Assembly (NCBI RefSeq): GCF_001571265.1 | Contig: NZ_BCTL01000022.1 | Coordinates: forward strand, 61,493 to 125,492 | DNA from: Cedecea neteri NBRC 105707 = ATCC 33855 | GTDB taxonomy: Bacteria > Pseudomonadota > Gammaproteobacteria > Enterobacterales > Enterobacteriaceae | Direction: 5' to 3' | DNA length: 64,000 nucleotides | Part shown: positions 37,642 to 49,449 of the stretch, one piece after another | Numbering within the stretch: the stretch's first letter is position 1 | How the letters are laid out: each line of letters opens with the position of its first letter | Position numbers and translations under genes: made by a program | The notes under the pieces: generated by a model | What the model was told of the DNA's origin: nothing | What the model saw: the letters and a program-made list of their open reading frames with translations, nothing else | Databases searched by the model: none

Positions 37642-38595
37642 CTAACACATCTTTTTATACGCGGCGGGCGTGATGCCCATACGGCGCACAAAGGCCCGCC
37701 GCAGCGTATCCACCCCGGAAAATCCGCTGGCAGCGGGTATCGCCTTCACCGGCAGCTCGCCGGACTCCAGCAACTGCCTCGCCCTTGCCACTTTCTCGGC
37801 TTCCAGCCAGTCCCCCGGCGTGACCTGCATTTCCTGATGAAACAGGCGCGTTAAATGCCGCACGCTGAGGTGAATATGCGCCGCCATTTGCTGTACGGTG
37901 GTCACCTCCGCAATGTTGGCGATTGTCCAGCGCTGAAGATCCTGCAGCGCGCTGCGCCCGCTGAGCGACGTTTTCTGCTCGCGGATAAAGTGGTTTTGGT
38001 TCACGGGACGCTTAAAGAACATCACCAGATTGGCCGCGATGTCCTGCGCCACTTCCCGGCCAAGATCCTCCTCCACCAGCCGCAGGGCGAGATCCAGCCC
38101 AGAAGTCACGCCTGCCGCCGTGCGTAGCGGGCCATCCATGACGTACAGCGCGTCGGCAGTCACTTCCGTGTCGGGATATTGGGCCGCTAAAAGCGACGAA
38201 GCCGACCAGTGGGTGGTCACCTTCTTGCCTTGTAGTAAGCCAGTTTGTGCCAGCAAAAGTGCGCCGGTGCAGACCGAACCGTAACGACGGCTCTGGGTAC
38301 AAAGTCTGGCTATTTTTTCGCACTGCCCGGTGCTCAGCGTTACGTCTGCCGCATCCGGCGCACCGGCAATAAGAAAAGTGGTTTCCCGCCCGCTAACCGC
38401 CGCTTCAAGCACATCGTCAGCCAGCACTTTCACGCCGGAAGACGCCATAACTGTCGCTGCTTCCAGCGCAATAATTCGGGATTGGTAAACCTCGCGATGC
38501 AGCACGCGATTTGCCTCGGCAAACACATCCAACGGCCCCGAAACATCCAATAGCTGAACGCCGGGTACCGCCAGGATCAGGATTTGATGCGCCAT
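37642..38595 (-). CDS. GlxA-family transcriptional regulator (DJ-1/PfpI plus AraC)
   Basis: A 317-residue regulator. The N-terminal part (about 1-180) is a DJ-1/PfpI-like domain (ILAVPGVQLLDVSGPLDVF) with the nucleophile-elbow-like GSVCTGALLLAQTGLL. The C-terminal 100 residues form two AraC helix-turn-helices (VQQMAAHIHLSVRHLTRLFHQE, split by the turn; RRAFVRRMGITPAAYKK). The start at 38595 has GGAGAAAACA upstream; the longer frame to 38652 overlaps the operator and is less likely. It is divergent from an HD-domain gene, with a strong inverted repeat between them. Confidence 0.87.
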   Translation of the reverse strand: MAHQILILAVPGVQLLDVSGPLDVFAEANRVLHREVYQSRIIALEAATVMASSGVKVLADDVLEAAVSGRETTFLIAGAPDAADVTLSTGQCEKIARLCTQSRRYGSVCTGALLLAQTGLLQGKKVTTHWSASSLLAAQYPDTEVTADALYVMDGPLRTAAGVTSGLDLALRLVEEDLGREVAQDIAANLVMFFKRPVNQNHFIREQKTSLSGRSALQDLQRWTIANIAEVTTVQQMAAHIHLSVRHLTRLFHQEMQVTPGDWLEAEKVARARQLLESGELPVKAIPAASGFSGVDTLRRAFVRRMGITPAAYKKMC

Positions 38596-38626
38596 TGTTT
38601 TCTCCACGTCGCGAAGTGCGGCATAA

Positions 38627-38659
38627 GTCTTAAATCGTCGTAATGCGATCATTTAAGAC
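38627..38659. promoter_or_regulatory. GTCTTAAAT / ATTTAAGAC inverted repeat
   Basis: Two perfect 9-base half-sites (38627-38635 and 38651-38659) separated by 15 bases. The array lies between the GlxA-type regulator and the HD gene. AraC-type proteins usually bind two half-sites; this is the best operator candidate for the divergent pair. Confidence 0.6.
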
Positions 38660-38708
38660 ATTTCAACTGCGGCCTATGCTACTCCAACCCCAACGTGAGG
38701 AGAAAGAG

Positions 38709-39350
38709 ATGAGCTTAAAAATTAACGGTATTGCCATTCCGGACAGCAAAATGGCGCGTGAGGCCACGCAGCTGGTACGCGACACGGAATCAGACTTATT
38801 GTTCCACCACTCCAGCCGGGTTTATTACTGGGCCGCGCTGGCCGGGCAGCGGCGTGAACTTAAGGTGGACCACGAGCTGCTGTACATCGGCTGTATGTTC
38901 CACGATATGGGGCTGACCCATGAACACTGCAGCTGCGACAAGCGTTTTGAAGTGGACGGCGCGTTTGCCGCGCAGGATTTTATGCGTCAGTACGGCGTCA
39001 ACCAGGCCGATATCGACAAAGTGTGGACGGCAATTGCCCTGCATACCACGCCGGGCATCCCTGAGTTTATGGCCCCAGAAATTGCGCTGGTGACGGCAGG
39101 CGTAGAAATGGATGTGCTGGGGATTGATTACGACAAATTCAGCGACGAACAGCGTGAGCAGGTGGTGAAGCAGCACCCTCGCCCGGCGGCATTTAAAGAA
39201 GAGATTATTCAGGCGTTTTACGACGGGATTAAAAACAAACCGGCCACCACGTTTGGCAACGTGAAGGCCGATGTCATTCAGGATAAAGAACCTGGGTTCG
39301 AACCGCTGAACTTCTGCAGCATTATTCGCGCTTCCCGCTGGGCTGGTTAA
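38709..39350 (+). CDS. HD-domain hydrolase, cyanamide hydratase (Ddi2)-like
   Basis: A 213-residue HD-fold protein from the ATG at 38709 (AGGAGAAAGAG upstream). The metal-binding His-Asp pair is in CMFHDMGLT (about residues 69-77), with further histidines in FHHSSRVYYW (about 37-46), HEHCSCDKRFEVDG and HTTPGIPEFM. The pattern is that of cyanamide hydratase-like HD proteins, which hydrate cyanamide or break isonitriles. The substrate in bacteria is unknown. It is controlled probably by the divergent GlxA-type regulator. Confidence 0.8.
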   Translation: MSLKINGIAIPDSKMAREATQLVRDTESDLLFHHSSRVYYWAALAGQRRELKVDHELLYIGCMFHDMGLTHEHCSCDKRFEVDGAFAAQDFMRQYGVNQADIDKVWTAIALHTTPGIPEFMAPEIALVTAGVEMDVLGIDYDKFSDEQREQVVKQHPRPAAFKEEIIQAFYDGIKNKPATTFGNVKADVIQDKEPGFEPLNFCSIIRASRWAG

Positions 39351-39376
39351 GCAACCTCAGGCGGGTGGCTTAACTG

Positions 39377-39490
39377 TCACCTGCCCTGAACGGCGGCGAG
39401 GGTATCAAGCCCGGTGCCCGGCTGCGGATCATGCGCAAAAGCGCCAATAACCATAAGAGAAAGGATGATTGCCAGAAAGATGTTTTTCAT
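39377..39490 (-). CDS. predicted 37-residue secreted or membrane peptide
   Basis: A short frame on the minus strand starting ATG 39490, with AGG upstream. It encodes MKNIFLAIILSLMVIGAFA, a good signal or membrane anchor, followed by HDPQPGTGLDTLAAVQ and the stop. Such small signal-peptide proteins are common and often missed. It is not part of a neighbouring transcription unit that I can recognise. Confidence 0.5.
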   Translation of the reverse strand: MKNIFLAIILSLMVIGAFAHDPQPGTGLDTLAAVQGR

Positions 39491-39766
39491 AACCTGTGTT
39501 AACCGCTGTGCCGCCTGATGAGAACCGCCGTTATGCTAAAAGAAAAAAGCTCAAATTGATAAAGGAAATTTTCAAAGGAACGTCAATTTTTGAATATTCC
39601 TCATATTATTCGGCTTTTTACCCTTGCGTTGGCTTTGAAACAAGATATATCCACTCTCTACGCGCATACCGCTGCTATTTTATTTTGAGTTTTTGGGTGT
39701 GGTTTTACGATCGAGGCGGATCGCCGCAGCATGCTGGCACAAACTGCGGCGTTTTAAGGGGAATTA
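39491..39766. other. AT-rich intergenic region with a terminator-like hairpin
   Basis: The 276 bases between the small peptide gene and the end of nhoA are AT-rich in the first half. A frame of 109 codons on the plus strand overlaps here but has no recognisable features. CGCCGCAG (39722-39729) pairs with CTGCGGCG (39744-39751) followed by TTTT on the plus strand. No other feature seen. Confidence 0.4.
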
Positions 39767-40579
39767 TCAGGCTGGTGTTATCACGCCAATCCGTATCAGC
39801 ATCGCTGAAAACTCATCGAGGCTGATGCCGTGGCGCGGATGGTCGAAGCGCAAGTTGAAGTTTTTCTGCAGCAGGTCATAAACCTCTTGTGCATGGGTAA
39901 AGACCGGTGCGTTTTCCCCGGCGCTATAGAGCGTATTCTTTTCGCCATTGGCCTTGTACAAACACAGCGTCAGGCAATGGCGGAAGTGCGAGTGTGGCCA
40001 CGTTGCCACGTAGTGGTTCCCGGCTTCGTAATCAGCGTCGTATTGCGGTTCGAGGCTAAAACGGTAAAGGTTAATCACTTTGTCGGTATCATGGAATTTC
40101 AGCAGCCAGTCGTGATCAACCCGCTCGAAACTGTAAACGCCATGCGTAGTCTGCTGCATCTCGCCGGCCACCAGACGAACCGGTTCGGGCAGCGTTTTAC
40201 CGCCGAAGCCGACGTCGGCTATCCAGTCCTGGCCGTCAATGGTCACCTTCGTCAGGCGATGCGTCCTCGCGGGCATCTGCGGCGGGTTGGCCAGCAGCAC
40301 GCGGGCCGCTAAGTTTTCCACCTCAAACCCCAGTTCAGCGAGCACGTTACGGAACAGGCCATTTTGCTCAAAACACCAGCCGCCGCGCCCGGCCACAACC
40401 AGCTTTTCAAAGACGCTTTCATCGTCGATATGGAGTGTTCTGCCGAGCAAAACATCCAGATTCTCAAACGGAATAGCGCAGGCGTGCGCCAGATGCAGCG
40501 CACGTAAAGTGTCCACCGTAGCGCTGCGCGGCCCGTGGTAGTTAATGCGGTCGAAATAAAGCCCCAGATCTGATGCCAT
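39767..40579 (-). CDS. nhoA: arylamine N-acetyltransferase
   Basis: A 270-residue arylamine / N-hydroxyarylamine acetyltransferase. The triad is in the expected places: Cys69 in RGGWCFEQN, His107 in ARTHRL and Asp122 in ADVGFGG. It transfers acetyl from acetyl-CoA to arylamines. Length close to E. coli NhoA (281). Transcribed toward the small peptide gene; 75 bases upstream lies the end of yncG, same strand. Confidence 0.93.
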   Translation of the reverse strand: MASDLGLYFDRINYHGPRSATVDTLRALHLAHACAIPFENLDVLLGRTLHIDDESVFEKLVVAGRGGWCFEQNGLFRNVLAELGFEVENLAARVLLANPPQMPARTHRLTKVTIDGQDWIADVGFGGKTLPEPVRLVAGEMQQTTHGVYSFERVDHDWLLKFHDTDKVINLYRFSLEPQYDADYEAGNHYVATWPHSHFRHCLTLCLYKANGEKNTLYSAGENAPVFTHAQEVYDLLQKNFNLRFDHPRHGISLDEFSAMLIRIGVITPA

Positions 40580-40654
40580 TTTGCTGATTCCCTGCTGCGA
40601 ATGAATGGCCTCACTATAAATGCGGCGGCCAGCAGGCAGATGATCGTTCGTGCT

Positions 40655-41272
40655 TTAAAGCATGCCGTTTCTGCCCAACACTTTATTGAGCTGCGGCAGT
40701 GCACGAACCTGATTAGCCACGGCCGCAAGCTTAGGCGTGTGTTGGTCAAACCAGGCCTGCCGGGGCCGCCAGCGGGTCATCGCCGGCAGATATAAATCCA
40801 GCAGAGTCAGCTGCTCGCCAAAAATATAGGGGCCAGCACCTAACTGCGTTTCAAACCACAGCCACAGCGACTCGCGGTAGCGGTAAAGGTTTTCGGTGAG
40901 GACCGTCGCCTCTTCTTCTACCCAGCGTTCACCGTAATCGCCGTAGGTGAAGGTGGGGTAAACGTTGGCCACAATCCAGATAAGCAGGCGGTAAAACTGC
41001 TGCCGCTCCGGTGTGCCAATGGGCGGGGCGTACTGCGGATGACGATCGAGGATCCAGAGCGCGATGGCCGCGCTTTCGGTCAGCACTTCACCGTTTTCCA
41101 GCACAAGGGTTGGCACCTGCGCCAGCGGGTTAATCACCAGCAGCCGATCCCGCATCGGCCCTGCTGTATCAAACCCGTCAACGTCGATGAATTTGTAAGG
41201 TTCCTCAACCAGCGTTAGCATCAATTCAGTAATGGCCGACCCAAAACTCGACACGCCATACAGTTTGTACAT
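40655..41272 (-). CDS. yncG: glutathione S-transferase homologue YncG
   Basis: A 205-residue GST-fold protein matching E. coli YncG in length and phrases: MYKLYGV at the start, NPLAQVPTL (thioredoxin-like domain cis-Pro), ERQQFYRLLIWIVANVYPTFTYGDY and FGEQLTLLDLYL in the helical domain. The glutathione residue of catalytic type cannot be fixed. A GGGAGAAAC sequence precedes the ATG. In E. coli yncG is next to ansP; here ansP is 21 kb away. Confidence 0.85.
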   Translation of the reverse strand: MYKLYGVSSFGSAITELMLTLVEEPYKFIDVDGFDTAGPMRDRLLVINPLAQVPTLVLENGEVLTESAAIALWILDRHPQYAPPIGTPERQQFYRLLIWIVANVYPTFTYGDYGERWVEEEATVLTENLYRYRESLWLWFETQLGAGPYIFGEQLTLLDLYLPAMTRWRPRQAWFDQHTPKLAAVANQVRALPQLNKVLGRNGML

Positions 41273-41342
41273 AAGTTTCTCCCGGCTTTCGCGTTATGTG
41301 TAGAATAGCCGCCCTACCAGCGTCTGCGAGAAGGAGCCTGCA

Positions 41343-42422
41343 ATGAAAGCGAAATCTGTGACCCTGTACGATGTTGCTGAGTCGGCGGGTGTGTCTTATC
41401 AGACCGTTTCGCGCGTGATCAATCAGGCTTCGCACGTTTCGGCGAAAACGCGGCAAAAGGTTGAAGCCGCAATGAAAGCGCTGAACTATGTGCCGAATCG
41501 CGTGGCGCAGCAGCTGGCGGGGAAACTCGGCCAGACGCTTGGCCTGGCAACCACCACCCTTTCCCTGCATGCCCCTTCGCAGATTGCGGCGGCAATAAAA
41601 TCCAAAGCCGGCGAGCTGCAGTTCAATGTGATGATTTCGATGGTTGAGCAGCCCGGTGCAGCTGCGGCCAGCGCCGCCGTGAAGAGTTTGCTTGCCCAGC
41701 GCGTTGACGGGCTGATTGTGAATATTCCGCTGGAAACGGCGGAGGTGAGAGCCGTGCAGGCGGCCTGCGGTGATGTTCCCGTGCTGTTTCTGGACGTTTC
41801 ACCGGACGTTTCGGCTAATCACATCGTTACCGACTCCGCGTCAGGCGCGTGCCTTGGCGTGGAACATCTGGTCGCGCTGGGTCATAGCAATATCGCCCTG
41901 CTGGCCGGGCCGGAGAACTCGGTTTCCGCCCGCCTGAGGCTTGAAGGATGGCAGCGCTCGCTGGCACAGCATCAGCTTGCGCCGGTGGCGTTTATGCGCG
42001 GGGACTGGAGTTCCCTGTCCGGCTACCAACAGGTTAGCCAGCTTTTACGCGACGGTCAGAAGCCGACGGCGGTTCTTGTGGCTAACGATCAGATGGCGCT
42101 GGGCGCGCTGCGCGCTATTCACGAAGCCGGGTTAACGGTGCCGCAGGATGTTTCCGTTATTGGCTTTGATGATACCGAAGACAGCGCCTGTTTCTGGCCC
42201 CCGCTGACGACCATCCGACAGGATTTCAGGCAGCTCGGTGAAGCCAGCGTGAAAGGCATTATGACGCTGATTCACCAGGCGGGCGCACTGACGGCGCTGC
42301 ATCCGGTCAGCCTCGTGGAGCGTAAAACGACCGCCGCACCGGGTAACCTGATGCCCCCCTCAGCGGCGCAGCTGGCCGATGAGCTTTCTCGCCTCGCGCA
42401 GCAGATTTCGCGCCTGAAATAA
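41343..42422 (+). CDS. lacI: lac repressor
   Basis: A 359-residue LacI protein. The N-terminal HTH VTLYDVAESAGVSYQTVSRVI is the same as in E. coli LacI, including the Tyr-Gln-Thr of the recognition helix, so it should bind the same operator. The sugar-binding core follows, and the C-terminal leucine-rich tetramer helix (LADELSRLAQQISRL, residues 344-358) is present. AAGGAG lies upstream of the ATG. The next gene is lacZ, 109 bases downstream, with the operator between. Confidence 0.96.
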   Translation: MKAKSVTLYDVAESAGVSYQTVSRVINQASHVSAKTRQKVEAAMKALNYVPNRVAQQLAGKLGQTLGLATTTLSLHAPSQIAAAIKSKAGELQFNVMISMVEQPGAAAASAAVKSLLAQRVDGLIVNIPLETAEVRAVQAACGDVPVLFLDVSPDVSANHIVTDSASGACLGVEHLVALGHSNIALLAGPENSVSARLRLEGWQRSLAQHQLAPVAFMRGDWSSLSGYQQVSQLLRDGQKPTAVLVANDQMALGALRAIHEAGLTVPQDVSVIGFDDTEDSACFWPPLTTIRQDFRQLGEASVKGIMTLIHQAGALTALHPVSLVERKTTAAPGNLMPPSAAQLADELSRLAQQISRLK

Positions 42423-42434
42423 ATCAGCATTCTT

Positions 42435-42450
42435 TGTGAAGCCTATCACC
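42435..42450. promoter_or_regulatory. CRP site upstream of lacZ
   Basis: TGTGA-N6-TCACC matches nine of ten bases of the CRP consensus. Its centre is about 60 bases before the operator centre, as in the E. coli lac promoter. Confidence 0.78.
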
Positions 42451-42467
42451 GAATACGGCGTAATGGC

Positions 42468-42491
42468 TTTACTCCTGAACGCCTGTCGCTA

Positions 42492-42495
<4 letters not shown>
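42468..42495 (+). promoter_or_regulatory. lacZ: putative lacZ promoter
   Basis: TTTACT (42468-42473) and TAAATT (42490-42495) with a 16-base spacer can serve as -35 and -10 elements. The -10 overlaps the operator, so repressor binding would block polymerase directly. Confidence 0.5.
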
Positions 42496-45603
<3,108 letters not shown>

Positions 45604-45611
45604 TGGAAAAA

Positions 45612-45636
45612 GCCGCCTGTTATTCAGGCGGCCTTT
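45612..45636 (+). terminator. terminator of lacZ
   Basis: GCCGCCTG (45612-45619) and CAGGCGGC (45625-45632) form an 8-bp stem with a 5-base loop, followed by CTTT. Confidence 0.75.
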
Positions 45637-45659
45637 CATTGATTTTCGGCTGATAACCA

Positions 45660-45693
45660 CGAAGAGGGAAAAACCACGCTTTTTCCCTCTTCG
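45660..45693. terminator. long bidirectional terminator between lacZ and kduD
   Basis: CGAAGAGGGAAAAA and TTTTTCCCTCTTCG form a perfect 14-bp stem with a 6-base loop. The A/T tracts sit inside the stem. It lies 10 bases after the kduD stop and should stop transcription from both sides. Confidence 0.78.
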
Positions 45694-45702
45694 TCAGCAA
45701 CT

Positions 45703-46464
45703 TTAGCGTGCCAGCCAGCCGCCGTCTACCGCCACGGTGTAGCCGTTAACGTAGTCAGAGGCCGGTGAGGCCAGGAACACTACCGGCCCCATCAGATCGG
45801 ACGGAAGCCCCCAGCGCCCCGCCGGAATACGTTCGAGGATCTCACTGCTGCGCTCCGCGTCAGCTCTTAACTGCTCGGTGTTGTTGGTGGACATATAGCC
45901 CGGCGCAATCGCATTGACGTTGATCTTATGTTTCGCCCATTCGTTAGCCATCAGCCGGGTAATGCCCATCACGCCGCTTTTGGACGCCGTATAAGAAGGC
46001 ACGCGGATCCCGCCCTGGAATGAAAGCATCGAAGCAATGTTAATGATTTTGCCTCCGGTTTCCTGCCTGATGAACTGTTTCGCTACCGCCTGAGAAAGGA
46101 AGAAGACCGTTTTGACGTTCACGTTCATCACGTCGTCCCAATCCTGTTCGGAAAACTCAAGGGCATCCTGGCGGCGAATAATTCCGGCGTTATTCACCAG
46201 AATATCTATGCGCCCAAAAACGGCGGAGGCCTCATCGGTCACGTTTTGCAAATTCTCGTAGCGGCTCAGGTCGGCGGCGATATTCACAAAGCGTCGTCCC
46301 AGCGCTTCAATTTGCTGGCGGGTTTCCAGCGGTTCAGCAATGTTTACGCCAATAATATCGCAGCCCGCCTGCGCCAGGCCTACCGCCATGCCCTGCCCCA
46401 GCCCGGTATTACAGCCGGTCACTAACGCAACTTTTCCTGTTAAAGCAAACTGTTCTAAAACCAT
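45703..46464 (-). CDS. kduD: 2-dehydro-3-deoxy-D-gluconate 5-dehydrogenase
   Basis: A 253-residue SDR enzyme of pectin/uronate breakdown, reducing 2,5-diketo-3-deoxygluconate to 2-keto-3-deoxygluconate. The nucleotide loop is TGCNTGLGQGMA (about residues 16-27), NNAG (about 91-94), and the catalytic YTASKSG follows. Length and sequence match E. coli KduD. It is 27 bases after kduI. Confidence 0.95.
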   Translation of the reverse strand: MVLEQFALTGKVALVTGCNTGLGQGMAVGLAQAGCDIIGVNIAEPLETRQQIEALGRRFVNIAADLSRYENLQNVTDEASAVFGRIDILVNNAGIIRRQDALEFSEQDWDDVMNVNVKTVFFLSQAVAKQFIRQETGGKIINIASMLSFQGGIRVPSYTASKSGVMGITRLMANEWAKHKINVNAIAPGYMSTNNTEQLRADAERSSEILERIPAGRWGLPSDLMGPVVFLASPASDYVNGYTVAVDGGWLAR

Positions 46465-46491
46465 GATGTACTCCTTACGTGCGATAGCGAT

Positions 46492-47328
46492 TTAGCGAAT
46501 ATCTTTCATAGCGATGTGGTCCATATCGTCGAAGGTTAAGTTCTCGCCGATCATGCCCCAAATGAAGGTGTAGCGTTTGGTTCCGACACCCGAGTGAATC
46601 GACCAGCTCGGTGAAATAACCGCCTGTTCGTTGTGCATGACAACGTGACGCGTTTCCTGCGGCTTGCCCATCATGTGGAAAACAATGGTGTCTTCATCCA
46701 TGTCGAAGTAGAAATAGACTTCCATGCGGCGCTCGTGGGTGTGGCTGGGCATCGAGTTCCAGTTGCTGCCCTCTTCAAGCCGGGTCATGCCCATGCTGAG
46801 CTGGCAGGTGTCTAGCACCTCCGGCACCAGATACTTGCGAATGGTGCGTTTATTGCAGCTTTCCAGGCTGCCCAACGGTGCGGCCACCGTATCTGCGCCG
46901 GTAATTGTCCTTGTCGGGTACACGTGGTGGGCAGGCGCGCTGTTGTAATAGAGTTTGGCCGGCGTTGCGCTGTCTACGCTTGCGAACGTCACCTCGCGCG
47001 AGCCTTTACCGATATACAACGCCTCTTCTTTTTCTACGCGATATTCGGCGCCATCGACGGTAATAACCGCCGCGCCGCCAATATTAATCAGCCCCAGCTC
47101 ACGGCGTTCGAGGAAATAGTTCACGCCGAACTGTTTGCCGACTTCTTCACTAATGGAAATGGTTTTATTCACCGGCATAATGCCGCCAATCACGATGCGA
47201 TCGATATGGCTGTAAACCATCGTGTATTTATCGGCTTCGAAAATCTTTTCAACTAAAAACTCTTTTCTAATCCCGGCAGTGTCCAGCGTTTTAGCATGAT
47301 CGCTGTGAATACTTTGTCTGATATCCAT
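46492..47328 (-). CDS. kduI: 5-dehydro-4-deoxy-D-glucuronate isomerase
   Basis: A 278-residue cupin-fold isomerase converting 5-keto-4-deoxyuronate to 2,5-diketo-3-deoxygluconate. The metal-binding residues are in [15 protein letters not shown] (two His and Glu) and the last His in SIHSGVGT. The start at 47328 is chosen over 47352 because AAGGAGTTAT lies just upstream and the length then equals E. coli KduI. Confidence 0.95.
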   Translation of the reverse strand: MDIRQSIHSDHAKTLDTAGIRKEFLVEKIFEADKYTMVYSHIDRIVIGGIMPVNKTISISEEVGKQFGVNYFLERRELGLINIGGAAVITVDGAEYRVEKEEALYIGKGSREVTFASVDSATPAKLYYNSAPAHHVYPTRTITGADTVAAPLGSLESCNKRTIRKYLVPEVLDTCQLSMGMTRLEEGSNWNSMPSHTHERRMEVYFYFDMDEDTIVFHMMGKPQETRHVVMHNEQAVISPSWSIHSGVGTKRYTFIWGMIGENLTFDDMDHIAMKDIR

Positions 47329-47439
47329 ATATAACTCCTTAGTCTGTTTCAATTTTAATGCGAGCTTGTCCCTGGCATAATTGATGCCATGCGGGTGTTT
47401 ATTACTTTAAATAGAATTAAATGCGTTATTCGCGTGGTA

Positions 47440-48432
47440 TTAAGGCACCGGTTGCTTAGCGATAATTACCGCCTGACCCACCTTTCCTTTTTTAACCTGT
47501 TTAGCCCAAAGTGCGGTAATGATCGGTACCGCCACGGAGGTTACGATAACGCTGGTTGCCACCAGGGCCGTGGCCGCCGGAGCCGCAGGCGCAAACTCCG
47601 GCACCATCTGCGCGATTAATATCGGTGTAGCCACCGCCGCACCGGCCGTGCTGGAAGCCGCTACGCCCGCGGTACCGTCACCACCACCGAGGAATTTATC
47701 AGCAAGAATAAGCGGGATGCCGGTGACGATAATCACCACAAATCCCAGGAATATGCCGGCAAATCCGGTTTCGACAATAACCTGCAATTTGATGGTGTTG
47801 CCGAGCGCAAAGGCAAAGAAGGGGATCAGCGTTTGTACCGCGCCGCCAAACATTTTCCGTAAGTCCGGGTCAAGATTCCCCAGCATGAACCCCACCAGGA
47901 ACGGCAGCACTGCCCCGACAAACAGCTGGGGTTCAAAAGAGGCAATTCCTGCGGTGCCGAGCACGACCATCGTCATCAGCGGCCCGGACTCCAGCGACAT
48001 CAGGACAAACGCGCCGGACTCCTCTTTGGTACCGTACTGATTCATCAGCGCGGCATACAGCCCACCGTTGGTCATGTCCATCGCCGCAACCAGCGCCAGG
48101 GTAGAGATCCCGGCAAAGAGTCCGGCCTCAACGCCGTTCAGCGGCAGAAACGCCCCAACGGCCATCGCCACCAACCACGCCGTGGCAATCTTGGTCACCA
48201 CCAGTACGCCGGACTTTTTCAGCATCGTGCCGGTAGCTTTTAGCTCAATGGACGCGCCCATACAAAAGAACCAGACGGCAAGAATCGGCACCGTGCCGGT
48301 AATAAGACCGTTGGTAAATGATCCTAAATATTTACCGGCGCCGGGAGCAAAAGTATTACACAGCGCGCCCAAAAATAGCGGCGCCAGCATTAACCCACCG
48401 GGAACTCTGTCTATTGCTTTCTTGATTTGCAT
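47440..48432 (-). CDS. kdgT: 2-keto-3-deoxygluconate permease
   Basis: A 330-residue KdgT-family transporter with about ten membrane segments; it brings 2-keto-3-deoxygluconate into the cell with protons. The phrases [31 protein letters not shown] (N-terminal, split here) and [20 protein letters not shown] are typical. It sits between the IclR regulator (108 bases upstream) and kduI (111 bases downstream), all on the minus strand. Confidence 0.95.
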   Translation of the reverse strand: MQIKKAIDRVPGGLMLAPLFLGALCNTFAPGAGKYLGSFTNGLITGTVPILAVWFFCMGASIELKATGTMLKKSGVLVVTKIATAWLVAMAVGAFLPLNGVEAGLFAGISTLALVAAMDMTNGGLYAALMNQYGTKEESGAFVLMSLESGPLMTMVVLGTAGIASFEPQLFVGAVLPFLVGFMLGNLDPDLRKMFGGAVQTLIPFFAFALGNTIKLQVIVETGFAGIFLGFVVIIVTGIPLILADKFLGGGDGTAGVAASSTAGAAVATPILIAQMVPEFAPAAPAATALVATSVIVTSVAVPIITALWAKQVKKGKVGQAVIIAKQPVP

Positions 48433-48540
48433 ACTGACATCCTCGATAAAATGTAATAAAGACTCATCAATTCATTGCAAAAGGCCAGAAGTAAACCTCC
48501 GCAATAGTTCGCGGATAATTTACTGCCTGAGAAAAATAAC

Positions 48541-49341
48541 TTACTGTTTATTCATTGGCCGGGACTTCAGGCCAAAATTCACTGCGTTAGATATTTTTTC
48601 CGTGGTCGCCAATAAATGGCTTAAATATTCTTCCTTTTTCCCATTGGTAAATTGAGAAACCATTCCCGTCAGGCCGATGGCACAAAGCACGTCGCCTTTA
48701 GTGTCAAATACCGGGGCGGAAATACAGCGAATTTCATTGATGTTCTCACCGTCATCGTAGGCCCAGCCCTGCCGCTTCACTAAGGCAAGATGCTCAATGA
48801 AGCGCTGCCTATCAGTGATGGTGGTTTCCGTTTTCTTTACGAAGGTGGCCTTCGCCAGGATCTGCTCAACCTGCTCTGTCTGGCGCCAGGCCAGCAGAAT
48901 CTTGCCCAGAGACGTGCTGTGCAGACGAATACGCTTCCCTTCCCAGGAGGTTAATATGATCGCCTGTGGAGACTGGATTTTGCTGAGGAAAAAGGCCTCA
49001 TCACCTTCCATGATGCCCTGGTGGCAGGTTAGCCCGGTGAGTTCGACCAGTTCGTGGAGATACGGAATGGCCTCCAGGCGAATGTCCAGGCCGCTTGCCG
49101 CCAGCCCTCCTAGTTCAAACAGATGCAGTCCGAGTGCATAGCGCCCATCCACGCGAAGGCGAAGCATTTGCGTGGCGCATAACACCTCGAGCAAGTGATG
49201 GGTGCTGCTTTTGGGAATCACCAGCTGAGTACTGATTTCGCTAAAGCTGGCGCTGCCTTTTTCCGCAATAAAATCGAGAATGGCCACCAGTCTGACGGCT
49301 GCGGGGGCTTTACTCTCTTTTAAATTCTCTGGGATGCGCAT
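48541..49341 (-). CDS. IclR-family transcriptional regulator of the kdu/kdg cluster
   Basis: A 266-residue IclR protein: N-terminal winged helix (about 15-75; FSEISTQLVIPKSSTHHLLEVL) and a C-terminal effector domain with TCHQGIMEGDEAFFLSKI, GKILLAW and RCISAPVFDTKGDVLCAIGLTG. It is not the close homologue of enteric KdgR (the N-terminal half differs), but the same family and linked to kdu genes. ATG 49341 is preferred over 49353 because GGAA lies upstream. Its promoter holds repeated 16-base operators. It probably represses the downstream kdgT-kduI-kduD genes and itself until a pectin-derived keto-sugar binds. Confidence 0.88.
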   Translation of the reverse strand: MRIPENLKESKAPAAVRLVAILDFIAEKGSASFSEISTQLVIPKSSTHHLLEVLCATQMLRLRVDGRYALGLHLFELGGLAASGLDIRLEAIPYLHELVELTGLTCHQGIMEGDEAFFLSKIQSPQAIILTSWEGKRIRLHSTSLGKILLAWRQTEQVEQILAKATFVKKTETTITDRQRFIEHLALVKRQGWAYDDGENINEIRCISAPVFDTKGDVLCAIGLTGMVSQFTNGKKEEYLSHLLATTEKISNAVNFGLKSRPMNKQ

Positions 49342-49364
49342 ATTTAATTCCATTCGGGTTATTC

Positions 49365-49449
49365 GTTTTATATATAGAACGTTTTTTGTTTTATATATCG
49401 AACCTATTTCTTATTGCCTGGCCTGTGCGTTTTGTTTCATATATAGAAC
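49365..49449. promoter_or_regulatory. array of three 16-base IclR-type operators
   Basis: GTTTTATATATAGAAC (49365-49380), GTTTTATATATCGAAC (49388-49403) and GTTTCATATATAGAAC (49434-49449) are near-identical. Each is roughly palindromic (GTTC-TATATAT-GAAAC on the opposite strand). A weaker related site lies at 49455-49470. They stand immediately upstream of the IclR gene and are the most probable autoregulatory operators. Confidence 0.75.

Noticed and set aside
39496..39825. 109-codon plus-strand frame
   Set aside because: No recognisable motif, ends inside nhoA on the opposite strand, composition like translated AT-rich non-coding DNA.
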